Under the pieces are notes generated by a model, which saw only the letters and a list, made by a program, of their open reading frames with translations, did not search any database and was not told where the DNA came from. Positions 1 to 8,364 of a stretch of DNA of 64,000 nt are shown here, piece after piece. Positions within the stretch are counted from its first letter, which is position 1, and every line of letters begins with the position of its first letter. The stretch is from positions 103,379 to 167,378 of the forward strand of contig NZ_JAIBKA010000012.1 of the NCBI RefSeq assembly GCF_022603395.1, given 5' to 3'. A program made the position numbers and the translations under genes. The stretch is from Desulfoferrobacter suflitae (GTDB lineage: Bacteria; Desulfobacterota; Syntrophobacteria; Syntrophobacterales; Syntrophobacteraceae).

Positions 1-900
1 CATGTCCATGAAAAAGACGGCGGTGTCGAGATCGATCTTGCTGTGCTCTTTGGCGATCACGGCTTCCTTGATGGCAGCCATGCAGCAGACGCCGGAGCAG
101 TAGCCGTTGTCGCAATGATGGATGTCACGAGACCCGACGCATTGGAGCCAGGCAATCCGCGCGGGCTCTTTTCGGTCCGAAGGGCGCACCAGGTGCCCCT
201 CGTAGGGACCCGTTGCAGAAAGGATTCGCTCGAACTCCATGGAAGTCACCACGTTGGGGTGACGCGCATAGCCGTAGGTGTCGTAGACCGCAGGGTCAAA
301 CGGCTCAAAGCCTGGAGCCAGAATGATGCTTCCCACCGAAAGAGTGAGGTCCCGGTCCCGATCTTCGAACTTTATGGCCTTTGCCGGGCAAAACTTCTCG
401 CACGCACGGCACTTTCCCTTCTGAAAGTAGATGCAGTGGTCTCGATCGATGGCATATTTCAGGGGGACCGCCTGCGGGTACTTGACGAATATTGCCTTGC
501 GCATGCCGAGCTTCCGGTTGTACTCGTCGGGCACCTTCTTTGGGCATTTTTCGGCACAGGTACCGCAGGCGATGCATTTTTCCATATCGACGTAGCGAGC
601 CCGGCAACGCAGTTTGACCTCGAAATCCCCAGCTTCCCCCGAAGCATCCAGCACATCGGTCAAGGTATGGATATGAACGTTTGGATGTCGCCCGCACTCT
701 ACGAGCTTTGGCGAGAGGATGCACATGGAGCAGTCGTTGGTTGGAAATGTCTTATCCAAGGCGCTCATGGCGCCGCCGATGGCTTCGGACTTTTCCACCA
801 GATGCACCAGGTAGTTACTTTCGGCCAGATCGAGGGCCGCCTGCACGCCGGCGATTCCGCCACCGACCACCATGACCGAGCCAATGATTTGTTTCGGCAT
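1..900 (-). CDS. hdrA: HdrA-type FAD/iron-sulfur protein (3' part missing)
   Basis: Cytoplasmic FAD and iron-sulfur subunit of the heterodisulfide reductase A family, which passes electrons among flavin, ferredoxin-type clusters and partner dehydrogenases. The 300 residues visible begin with a dinucleotide-binding VVGGGIAGVQAAL stretch, followed by NDCSMCILSPKL. Two ferredoxin-like cysteine groups follow (CIACGTCAEKCP and CRACEKFCP), and the frame is still open at the window edge with DNGYCSGVCC. The start is the ATG at 898-900, with GGAGAGAGGG just upstream. It lies 23 bp after the NfnB-like gene and is the distal gene of the redox operon that starts at 5941. HdrA and QmoA are close relatives and cannot be separated from this fragment. 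The partner suggests electron confurcation or bifurcation, which is inference. Confidence 0.85.
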   Translation of the reverse strand, partial: MPKQIIGSVMVVGGGIAGVQAALDLAESNYLVHLVEKSEAIGGAMSALDKTFPTNDCSMCILSPKLVECGRHPNVHIHTLTDVLDASGEAGDFEVKLRCRARYVDMEKCIACGTCAEKCPKKVPDEYNRKLGMRKAIFVKYPQAVPLKYAIDRDHCIYFQKGKCRACEKFCPAKAIKFEDRDRDLTLSVGSIILAPGFEPFDPAVYDTYGYARHPNVVTSMEFERILSATGPYEGHLVRPSDRKEPARIAWLQCVGSRDIHHCDNGYCSGVCCMAAIKEAVIAKEHSKIDLDTAVFFMDM

Positions 901-923
901 ATTTCTTCCCTCTCTCCTGTCTT

Positions 924-2360
924 CTACTGCAAAAATTCATGCATGGCGATCCCCGCGCGTCTCCCTTCACCCATGGCGCTGATTACGGTCGCTCCTCCAG
1001 ATACTATGTCTCCACCCGCCCAGACGCGAGCCTTGGATGTCTTTCCGCGCTCGTTTATCGTTACCGTCCCTTTGCGGCTTGTCTCCAAGTCAGGAGTGGT
1101 GGAGGCAATAAGCGGGTTGGGTGAAGTGCCGAGCGAAACCACGACCGTATCTACATCCATGACGAACTCGCTTCCGGGCATGGGCGAAGGTCTCCGGCGA
1201 CCGCTTGCATCCGGCTCTCCCAGTTGCATGCGAACCAGCTCCATTGCCGCAACGTTGTTGCGCCCATCGCTCAAAAGGGCAGTGGGCGCGCATAGAAAGA
1301 AGAAGCGAATGCCTTCCGCTTCAGCGTTTTCCACCTCCTCATGGCGAGCGGGCATCTCCTGGCGGGAGCGTCTGTAGATGACGTCAACTTCCCGGGCGCC
1401 CAGCCGCAGGGCACAGCGGGCCGCATCCATGGCCACGTTTCCGCCCCCGATCACCGCCACGCGCTTGCCCATCTTAATCGGTGTGGCATAGTCAGGGTAG
1501 AGATACGCTTTCATGAGGTTGGTGCGTGTCAGAAATTCGTTTGCCGAGTAGACCATGTTGAGGTTTTCCCCCGGGATGTTCAAAAACATGGGGAGCCCGG
1601 CTCCCGTTGCCAGGTAGACTGCATCGAAACGGCCGTTGAGCAGTTCGTCCAGACTGTAGTTTATACCGATCACCGTATCGAGCAGCAACTCGACGCCCAG
1701 CGACTGGACATAGCGCACTTCCCGCTGAACGATTTCCTTGGGCAGCCTGAATTCCGGAATTCCGTACATGAGCACGCCCCCTCCGACGTGCAACGCTTCG
1801 AAAATGGTCACGGCATGCCCGTTGATGGCAAGATCGGCTGCGGCGGTAAGGCCCGAAGGACCCGAGCCGACAATCGCCACGCGCTTGCCCGTGGGATGAG
1901 CCAGCTCCGGTATGCTCGATTTTCCCTCCGTTCGCTCCCAGTCGGCGAGAAAGCGCTCAATGCGCCCGATAGCTACGGGAGCGCCTTTTTTGTCCAACGT
2001 ACAGGCCGCCTCGCACTGAAGCTCCTGGGGACACACGCGGCCGCAAATCCCTGGAAGAGAGGTCTTACTCTTCAGGACGCGCAAGGCGAGTTCCAGCTCT
2101 TCGCGTCGGAGGGCCTCAATGAAGTCCGGAATGTCGATATTGACGGGGCACCCTTGTTGGCACGGGCGCTTTTTGCACTGGATACAGCGTCCAGCCTCCT
2201 CGATGGCCATCTCGTACGTGTAGCCAAGGGCCACCTCCTCGAAATTGTGCCTTCGTACTTCCGCAGCCTGCTTCGGCATTTCGACCCGGTTCAGGTTGAT
2301 CTTGGCTTTCTTGCCCGTGCCTTTTTCGGAACCATGCCCGATCTGTTTGCTTTCACTCAT
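924..2360 (-). CDS. nfnB: NADPH-dependent oxidoreductase, GltD/NfnB family
   Basis: A 478-residue flavoprotein of the glutamate synthase small-chain type. The N-terminal Fe-S domain has CIQCKKRPCQQGCP and CGRVCPQELQCEAAC. An FAD-binding VAIVGSGPSGL follows, then an NAD(P)-binding VAVIGGGNVAMDAAR, and the typical AGGDIVSGGATVISAMGEG near the end. No large glutamate synthase subunit is adjacent. Instead the upstream neighbour is a ferredoxin-NADP reductase-like protein, the arrangement of NfnAB/SudAB (NADH-dependent ferredoxin:NADP oxidoreductase, also called sulfide dehydrogenase). An in-frame GTG at 2384 would add eight residues, but those codons are made of the intergenic heptamer repeat, so I prefer the ATG at 2358-2360. 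The assignment as Nfn rather than an isolated GltD paralogue rests on the neighbour. Confidence 0.85.
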   Translation of the reverse strand: MSESKQIGHGSEKGTGKKAKINLNRVEMPKQAAEVRRHNFEEVALGYTYEMAIEEAGRCIQCKKRPCQQGCPVNIDIPDFIEALRREELELALRVLKSKTSLPGICGRVCPQELQCEAACTLDKKGAPVAIGRIERFLADWERTEGKSSIPELAHPTGKRVAIVGSGPSGLTAAADLAINGHAVTIFEALHVGGGVLMYGIPEFRLPKEIVQREVRYVQSLGVELLLDTVIGINYSLDELLNGRFDAVYLATGAGLPMFLNIPGENLNMVYSANEFLTRTNLMKAYLYPDYATPIKMGKRVAVIGGGNVAMDAARCALRLGAREVDVIYRRSRQEMPARHEEVENAEAEGIRFFFLCAPTALLSDGRNNVAAMELVRMQLGEPDASGRRRPSPMPGSEFVMDVDTVVVSLGTSPNPLIASTTPDLETSRKGTVTINERGKTSKARVWAGGDIVSGGATVISAMGEGRRAGIAMHEFLQ

Positions 2361-2370
2361 GTTTCGACTC

Positions 2371-2395
2371 TCTTCACTGCTCACTGCTCACCACT
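2371..2395. repeat. Heptamer repeat, TCACTGC family, copy 1
   Basis: About three 7-bp units (TTCACTGCTCACTGCTCACC on the plus strand) lie between two redox genes. The TGA stop of the NfnA-like gene (2388-2390) is inside the array. In the minus-strand sense the units read GTGAGCA. Confidence 0.75.
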
Positions 2396-3233
2396 GCGAG
2401 CAGCCGCGGCATTGAAATCCTTGCTGCAGGATGCTTTGATCGGCATACGTGCAGCGCCTCGCCATCAGCACCTCCCAACCGTCTATCTGGTGCCCGTCAA
2501 GCTCGGGACCGTGTACGCAGGCAAAGCGATTCGCGCCCCGCACGCTGAGTCGACAGGCACCGCACATTCCTGTCCCATCCACCATGAGGGGAGTGAGGTG
2601 CACCATCGTTTTGATTCCCAGAGGGCGGGTCATTTCGCAGATGATCCGCATGAGGCAGAGCGAGCCCATGCACACGACTCGGTCGACAGCTCGCTGCCGA
2701 TGCCGATCAAGCATCTTTCTCAGCATGAATGTCGCCGTCTGGTGCATGCTATCGCCACCATCTCCCAGAGCCAAAAAGACCTCATCGCTCACAGCTTCCA
2801 GCTCCGATTCACCGAATAGCCGCTGCCGGTCCGGCGCCTGGTGGATGACGCTTATGCGGTTCCCCTTCTCTCTCAACGCCCGCAGAATGGGCACCATGGC
2901 GGCAGCTCCGTAGCCGCTCACGACCGCAACCACGTGGCCGTAATGATCGATCTCCGCCGGGCGTCCGAGAGGTCCGACGAAATGGGCCAGAGCGTCTCCG
3001 GGGCGTAAATTAGCAAGCTGCTTTGTGGTGTTGCCTACTTGGATAAAGACGAAATCGACCGTTCCGGATTCGATGTTCCATCCGCTGATGGTGAAGGGGA
3101 CCCGCTCTCCCTTCTCATCGACAATCAGGATGACAAACTGGCCGGGCCGCGCTTTTTGTGCCACAAGAGGCGCTTCGATGCTCAGCCGATGAACCTTCGG
3201 AACCAATTCTTGGTGTGCAACAATGGGAAACAT
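2388..3233 (-). CDS. nfnA: Ferredoxin-NADP reductase-like subunit, NfnA/SudB type
   Basis: A 281-residue FAD/[2Fe-2S] protein of the sulfide dehydrogenase subunit / dihydroorotate dehydrogenase electron-transfer family. It has an N-terminal flavin-binding barrel (RPGQFVILIVDEKGERVPFTIS), an NAD-binding half (VVAVVSGYGAAAMVPILRAL) and a C-terminal cysteine group (GTGMCGACRLSV, then FACVHGPELDGHQ). The start is the ATG at 3231-3233 because MFPIVAHQ is the normal family N-terminus; a longer open frame upstream overlaps the previous gene and is spurious. Only two bases separate it from the stop of the NuoG-like gene, so translation is probably coupled. With the next gene it would form an NfnAB-like heterodimer linking NAD(P)H to ferredoxin. 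Confidence 0.85.
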   Translation of the reverse strand: MFPIVAHQELVPKVHRLSIEAPLVAQKARPGQFVILIVDEKGERVPFTISGWNIESGTVDFVFIQVGNTTKQLANLRPGDALAHFVGPLGRPAEIDHYGHVVAVVSGYGAAAMVPILRALREKGNRISVIHQAPDRQRLFGESELEAVSDEVFLALGDGGDSMHQTATFMLRKMLDRHRQRAVDRVVCMGSLCLMRIICEMTRPLGIKTMVHLTPLMVDGTGMCGACRLSVRGANRFACVHGPELDGHQIDGWEVLMARRCTYADQSILQQGFQCRGCSQW

Positions 3234-3235
3234 GG

Positions 3236-5941
3236 CTATCCTTTCTCCAATCTGGCAAAGCATACGCTTCTGTCGAGATCGACCGATCCGGAAGAGCTTC
3301 GGTACACATCGGCAGAAACGGCCACCATCTTCGAAGGAAGGAGGCGACTGATCACAACTCGGCCTGCGAATTCCCCATTTCGGTGAATCACCCGCACCTT
3401 TTCCCCCTCCTTCAAGCCCATTTCGATCAGGTCCTGTGCATTCAAGGAGATTCCCGGGAGAGGATTCAGCAATGCGACAGATTCGGGGGAGAGCAGAGGG
3501 CCGAAGACATTGGGTTTCAGCCTTTCCCAAGAAGTCACTGCAAAGGGATACTCAGCCTCCCATCCACTTCGCGATGGTTTCCGGATGCTAAGTTGTGGGG
3601 CCTTCCACTTTGGCTGGGAATTGCCAATGATACACGTTGCATCGAGCTTGGGGCCAAGACAGGGCCACTCACGGGGGCTCTTGCGTATTTGTTCAGTGGT
3701 CGAACCCTGGTAGGCTCGATAGAATGGAACGAGGCGGCGGATTTCAGCAAACACCTGCTCGACGTCCTCGTAGCGAAAGCCCGCTGCACCCATTCTTTCT
3801 GCGAGTGCCGAGAGGACCCATTGAACGGACTGGGCCTGTCCTGGTGCGGTAAGTACCGGAGATACCATCTGGATTTTTCTCTCGCTGTTGGTCATGGTGC
3901 CGCTCTTTTCGAGAAGAGACGCCAGGGGAAACACGACATCGGCCCCGAGGCCGTCAGGGGGAGCGTAAGTGTCTTGGATGACGACGAAATCCAGACCTTC
4001 CACATACGGCCGCAGTGTATCAATCATGCTTCGGTTAAGGTTTTCCTGAACCACGTAAAGGGCTTTGATCTTTCCGCGTGCAAGCTCCTCAATGACACTT
4101 TCCGCCAAGGGAAGATCGAGATCGCTCTCCCAGGCGTCGGAGAACCGCTTGCGCCGTGCTGCATCCGACCAGCTTGTGTGGCCTGGAAGGAGGTAGTGTG
4201 CCATGCCCATATCCCACGCTCCCTGGATGTTTCCGTTTCCGTCAGCAAGAGCGATTCCGCCTCCCGGCTGTCCGAAGCTCCCTTTTATATGCTGCAGAGT
4301 GACCAACGCTCGAAGGAGTGCATCAGCCAAGGGCGAATCCATGACGCCGGGTCCAACCAGAATGGCGACCTTTTTGCTTTGTGCGAGGATGGCAAGGGCA
4401 TCGTTCAGGATTTCCTTCGGGATTCCGCTTCCTTGGTGGGCCGCATCCAAGTCAAAACCGGTCAGACTTCCTCTCAGCTTCTCGATTTCAGCAGAATGGT
4501 CTTGCGCAAATATGCAATCGATTCCACCTCGGTCCATCAGCGTGTGCAGAAACGAAAGGACAAGGAGAGGCTCGGTTCCCGGGGGCGCCGGCAGATGTAC
4601 GTCCGCGAAGCGGGAGGAAGGGTTGACGCAGGGATTCATAACAATTAGCCGGGCGCCGCTCAAGCATGCCTCCCGCAGGCGCACTCCCAGGATGGGATGA
4701 GTTGCTGCGGGGTTGAAGCCAATTGCAAGCATACACTCGGCCTGTTTGAGATCCTTGACACTGTTGGTGCTCAATGCCATCACACCAAGCTCTTCAAATA
4801 GCACCTGAGCAGCCAGATCGTGTCCCGGTGGGCCGAGGCATCCAATGGCGTTGGTTCTCAGTGCAAGACGGGCGAATTTCTGGAACAGATAGAGCTCTTC
4901 GTTCGTCAGGCGGCCGTCCGTCAAAACGGCCACCTCGCCAGGGGCGTACTTGTTGAAACGATCGGCCACAAGTCCAAGGGCCTCGCCCCATGTTGTTTCG
5001 ACCAATGCGCCGTTTTCCTTCATCAGCGGGAGCTTCAGGCGTTCAGGTCGCATTGGGTGGCGCTTCAGCAAAAAGCGCCCCTGCACGCAAGCCTGCCCCT
5101 GGTTTGATGGCCCGTTGAGGTCTGGTCGTGCCCGGATGATCTCGTTACCGTCATTAACTTCGAAAGTAAACCGGCACCCGGCACTGCAGACCGGACAAAT
5201 CGAGGTAACCCTCCGGTGAGGGCGCTCCTTCAAATACAGGCTCATCACAATATCGGTGAGGGCCGCGCATATTCCATCCATATGTCCGCGAGGCTCTCCA
5301 TTGAAAAGCTCCATATTCTCGTGCAGCGCTCCCGTAGGGCATATGTCGACACATGCTCCGCAGAACTGACAACCCACCTCTTCAAGCGGCCCGTCGAACG
5401 GTGTTCCCACTTCCTGTCGACCGTCTATTTCGCGAAATACGATGGCTTTCGCCCCGCGTACCTCGTGACACATCCGTACGCACCGGCCGCAGCGTACACA
5501 GAGACTGTAGTCGCGTTCAAAATAGGGCCCTCCGGCTTGTACCGGCGGACGCTTTGCCGCTGGTAGCGTGTAGGGAAAATCAATTCCTATGGCCAAAACG
5601 AGATGCTGCAGTTCACATCTACCGTTCCTTGCGCAGGCCAGACATTCTCGCGGATGCTCCTGAAGAATTAGCCGCAGCAGTTCCCGCCGAAAGTCGACAA
5701 CTTTTGGTGTTTGCGTGTATACCCTCATGCCTTCGGCAACAGGCGTGGTGCACGCGGAGGGAAGGCCCCGGTAGCCGTCGATTTCAACGGCGCACAGTCG
5801 GCACGATCCACCGGGCTTAAGCTCGGGATGATAGCAGAGGCTGGGGATAGTAACACCCAATGTGTGGGCGGCTTGCAGAACGGTCTTGTCCGCTTCTGTC
5901 CTGGTTTCCAGGTTGTCTATCCATAATCGAATTTCGCTCAT
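3236..5941 (-). CDS. Molybdopterin oxidoreductase of the NuoG/FdhA type, catalytic Cys/Sec position apparently Gly
   Basis: A 901-residue protein with the full NuoG/FdhA iron-sulfur relay: a [2Fe-2S] domain (C36, C47, C50, C64), a His-Cys3 cluster (H96, C100, C103, C109), two ferredoxin-type clusters (C148-C158 and C191-C201), and a fourth cluster (C249, C252, C256, C285) heading a molybdopterin-type domain. In active formate dehydrogenases a Cys or selenocysteine precedes a His about ten residues after a TNN-like motif. Here TNAIGCLGPPGH gives Gly373 before His374, so the catalytic thiolate looks absent, and no in-frame TGA suggests Sec. It may be an electron-conduit subunit or use another substrate. 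It heads the operon with NfnAB-like and HdrA proteins. The alignment at the active site was made by eye. Confidence 0.8.
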   Translation of the reverse strand: MSEIRLWIDNLETRTEADKTVLQAAHTLGVTIPSLCYHPELKPGGSCRLCAVEIDGYRGLPSACTTPVAEGMRVYTQTPKVVDFRRELLRLILQEHPRECLACARNGRCELQHLVLAIGIDFPYTLPAAKRPPVQAGGPYFERDYSLCVRCGRCVRMCHEVRGAKAIVFREIDGRQEVGTPFDGPLEEVGCQFCGACVDICPTGALHENMELFNGEPRGHMDGICAALTDIVMSLYLKERPHRRVTSICPVCSAGCRFTFEVNDGNEIIRARPDLNGPSNQGQACVQGRFLLKRHPMRPERLKLPLMKENGALVETTWGEALGLVADRFNKYAPGEVAVLTDGRLTNEELYLFQKFARLALRTNAIGCLGPPGHDLAAQVLFEELGVMALSTNSVKDLKQAECMLAIGFNPAATHPILGVRLREACLSGARLIVMNPCVNPSSRFADVHLPAPPGTEPLLVLSFLHTLMDRGGIDCIFAQDHSAEIEKLRGSLTGFDLDAAHQGSGIPKEILNDALAILAQSKKVAILVGPGVMDSPLADALLRALVTLQHIKGSFGQPGGGIALADGNGNIQGAWDMGMAHYLLPGHTSWSDAARRKRFSDAWESDLDLPLAESVIEELARGKIKALYVVQENLNRSMIDTLRPYVEGLDFVVIQDTYAPPDGLGADVVFPLASLLEKSGTMTNSERKIQMVSPVLTAPGQAQSVQWVLSALAERMGAAGFRYEDVEQVFAEIRRLVPFYRAYQGSTTEQIRKSPREWPCLGPKLDATCIIGNSQPKWKAPQLSIRKPSRSGWEAEYPFAVTSWERLKPNVFGPLLSPESVALLNPLPGISLNAQDLIEMGLKEGEKVRVIHRNGEFAGRVVISRLLPSKMVAVSADVYRSSSGSVDLDRSVCFARLEKG

Positions 5942-6309
5942 AACACGCTCAGTCCTTTTTGCATATCCTTAATCCCGCGATTTTCTTAGATCCAGGAGCT
6001 CAACCGTCATTGCGGCGAACGCCTGAAACAGCAATGATCCACTACCCCTTAGTTGACGGTGCTTGTCCTGGCCCCGATCCGTGTCTCTGCTGCATGGCGG
6101 GTATGCAGCGATCAACTTGCTAAATTTGACTATATATACACGAGTTGGTTGACAATGTCAACCAATGTCCATCGCCCAGCGGGTGGCAAAAGAGCAGGCG
6201 AATCGTTGGGACATAATGGATAACATCTCGTTTTTTTCTTACTTGTTGCTTCTGCCTCTTCCATCTGTTGCCTTTCTGTTGGTTTCTCGCCCAACTGCTT
6301 GCCGGAGAC
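5942..6309. other. Promoter-containing spacer of the redox operon
   Basis: The 368 bp between the histidine kinase and the NuoG/FdhA-like gene hold no credible gene. The left part is the upstream region of the redox operon. It contains a perfect palindrome (6145-6165) and an alternating TATATATA tract at about 6131-6138. Confidence 0.6.
6145..6165. promoter_or_regulatory. Perfect palindrome, probable operator of the redox operon
   Basis: TTGGTTGAC at 6145-6153 and GTCAACCAA at 6157-6165 are exact inverted repeats around AAT. The site lies about 200 bp upstream of the NuoG/FdhA-like start. The inner TTGAC..GTCAA shape is compatible with a CRP/FNR-type dimer site or another HTH dimer. No regulator gene adjoins it. 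Confidence 0.55.
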
Positions 6310-8202
6310 TCAGTCGAGTGTTTTGGAGATTGACACAAAGAACATCGTGCCTTCATCCGAGGTCGATTCGACCCACACGCGGCCGCCGTGCCGTTCGGCA
6401 GCTTCTTTGACGCCGGCGAGCCCAAGGCCCAGGCCTTCGACTCTTTTGTCCCTCGAGTTGCGTTGGAAGAGTCCGAAGATCTTTTCGAAATCATCGCACT
6501 TGATCCCAGCCCCGTTGTCTCGTACCGAGAAAATATGGGCCTCATCCGATTCATCGTAGCCCAACCGGATCATGCTCAGGGTTTCACCCCCATACTTGAG
6601 GGCATTGTCCACCAGGTTGCGAAAGATCCGTATGAGCGACAGGCGATCGGCTCGGATTTGCTCGGAAGCGGCCGATTCAATCCAGAGGATGCCGCGCTGT
6701 TCGACCCGTTGTGAAAACTCATCGCGGACAGCCGCAAATATTTCTTCGACTTCGAGAGGAGAGATATCCAGCACGGCCTCCTTGGCGGCAATGTAGCCGT
6801 TGATCTTTTCCACCAGGGCTCCCAGCTGTTCGGAGGCCCGCAGGATCTGCTCGCAGTAAGTCCTGCCCTTTTCATCGATGAGATCGCCGTATTGTTTGCG
6901 CAGCAGACGAGCGAGGCCATAAATTCCGATTGCAGGACTTTTGAGATCATGACAGATGAGGTAGGCAAACAACTTGATTTTTTCCGTGCTCTCTTGCAAG
7001 GCTTGTTCGGCCTTCTCCCGCTCGGCGATCTCCTGTTGCAGTTGCTCATTTTTGGCCGAAAGCTCGGCGGTGCGATCCTCAACCTTTCTTTCAAGCTCCT
7101 CATAAGAACCGCGCAGAGCGCTTTCCGCTTCTTTACGGCGCATGATGTTGCGCGCGATCATGGAGGCGCCGACGACATTTCCCTTCAGGTCCTTGAGCGG
7201 AGAGACAATCAACGAGACATCGATGCGGCGGCCGTCTTTCCGCATGTGCACCGTTTCATAGTGATCCCTGGTTTCTCCATTGCTCACCTCGTCCAGACTT
7301 TGTAGCATGGTCCCCCAGTGCTCGGCCGGGATAAGAGTCAGGATGCAGTCACCCACCATTTCTTCCTCACTGTAGCCGTAAACGTTTGCAGCTCCTGAAT
7401 TCCAGCTCAGGATTTCGCCTTCCAGGTTCATGGAAATGATGGCCGCATCGGAAGATTCGACCAGAGAGGCCAGCTGCAGCGCTTTTTGTTCCGTCCGCTT
7501 CTGTTCGGTCCGGTCGTTGTGGACCAGAACAACTTCGCTTGACGGCAGTCGATACACGGAATACTCGTGCCACCTGGTCACGCGCCCATCCTGCTCGAAA
7601 GCATCCAGCCAGGTCTCTGCCTGCCCCGTTCGCCATACCCGCTGCAGAACCTCCAACAGATCCGAACCGCGCATGCGGGGGAAAACTTCCAGGACGTTCT
7701 TGCCTCTATGATTTTGGCGATTGACCCCATCGATCTGTTCAGCCGCCTGGTTGCAGTCAATTAGAATGAAGTCTTCTTCACCCTGCCCCAAAGGTCGGCA
7801 TACCGCTACGCCGTCACTCATGTGTTCGAACACCAGACGATAGCGGGCTTCGCTTTCCTTCTGTTTTCGTTCGGCCTTTTCGACCCTTCCTGAGAGCAGC
7901 GCAACAATCGAAGCGGTGAGCACCAACACCAAAGTCCGCAGGAGATCATCATTGCTCATAGCTTCTTGGGGCCAGCAGCAGTAGCGGCTAAAGAGCATGT
8001 AGCCCGCCAGCAAAAGAGGAACCAGCAACCCTTTTCGTTTCCACCAGAAGGCGGAGAGCACTACCGGGATGTAGAAAAGGTGGGTAAACAGAGTGCTCGA
8101 CCTTAAGACCACATGGAAATAATAGGTCAGTGCCAGGCAGCCCAGCGTCAGCAGGCTGACAATGGCGATTTTGAGAATGTTTTTTGTACTTGAGGCTTGC
8201 AT
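6310..8202 (-). CDS. Membrane-bound PAS-PAS sensor histidine kinase
   Basis: A 630-residue sensor kinase. Hydrophobic helices fill residues ~8-110, so the N-terminus sits in the inner membrane. Two PAS domains follow (~115-235 and ~240-360, the second with GDCILTLIPAEHW), then a coiled coil. The phosphoacceptor box is ICHDLKSP with H418, and the ATPase domain has NLVDNALKYGG (N box), DNGAGI (G1) and GLGLGLAGVKEA (G2). The start is ATG 8200-8202, preceded by AGAAAGGATTT; an upstream in-frame start lacks such a site. No response regulator is adjacent, so it is an orphan kinase. Its catalytic half closely resembles that of the next kinase (8359-9618), which suggests a local duplication with different sensor domains. 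Confidence 0.88.
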   Translation of the reverse strand: MQASSTKNILKIAIVSLLTLGCLALTYYFHVVLRSSTLFTHLFYIPVVLSAFWWKRKGLLVPLLLAGYMLFSRYCCWPQEAMSNDDLLRTLVLVLTASIVALLSGRVEKAERKQKESEARYRLVFEHMSDGVAVCRPLGQGEEDFILIDCNQAAEQIDGVNRQNHRGKNVLEVFPRMRGSDLLEVLQRVWRTGQAETWLDAFEQDGRVTRWHEYSVYRLPSSEVVLVHNDRTEQKRTEQKALQLASLVESSDAAIISMNLEGEILSWNSGAANVYGYSEEEMVGDCILTLIPAEHWGTMLQSLDEVSNGETRDHYETVHMRKDGRRIDVSLIVSPLKDLKGNVVGASMIARNIMRRKEAESALRGSYEELERKVEDRTAELSAKNEQLQQEIAEREKAEQALQESTEKIKLFAYLICHDLKSPAIGIYGLARLLRKQYGDLIDEKGRTYCEQILRASEQLGALVEKINGYIAAKEAVLDISPLEVEEIFAAVRDEFSQRVEQRGILWIESAASEQIRADRLSLIRIFRNLVDNALKYGGETLSMIRLGYDESDEAHIFSVRDNGAGIKCDDFEKIFGLFQRNSRDKRVEGLGLGLAGVKEAAERHGGRVWVESTSDEGTMFFVSISKTLD

Positions 8203-8319
8203 AAATCCTTTCTGCGTTTCCACGCTTGAGCGTGGAAACCAGATGAAAACGCCGGGACCTTTTGTCCGCAAAACCCTGGTGGGTACAACCGAGCATGAAA
8301 ACGGCTCTTTTTCTGCTTA

Positions 8320-8364
8320 GCGCTCACCGCTCACTGCTCACTGTTCACTGTTCACCGCTCACTG
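8320..8364. repeat. Heptamer repeat, TCACTGC family, copy 2
   Basis: About six 7-bp units (variants of GCTCACT/GTTCACC) on the plus strand between the two kinase genes. The stop codon of the downstream kinase (TGA, 8359-8361) is formed by a unit. Confidence 0.8.

Noticed and set aside
3236..5941. Selenoprotein formate dehydrogenase
   Set aside because: No in-frame TGA occurs at the expected Sec position; the residue before the active-site His is Gly.
8320..8364. Heptamer arrays as a CRISPR or mini-satellite gene
   Set aside because: Units are only 7 bp and tandem without spacers; no cas genes are present.
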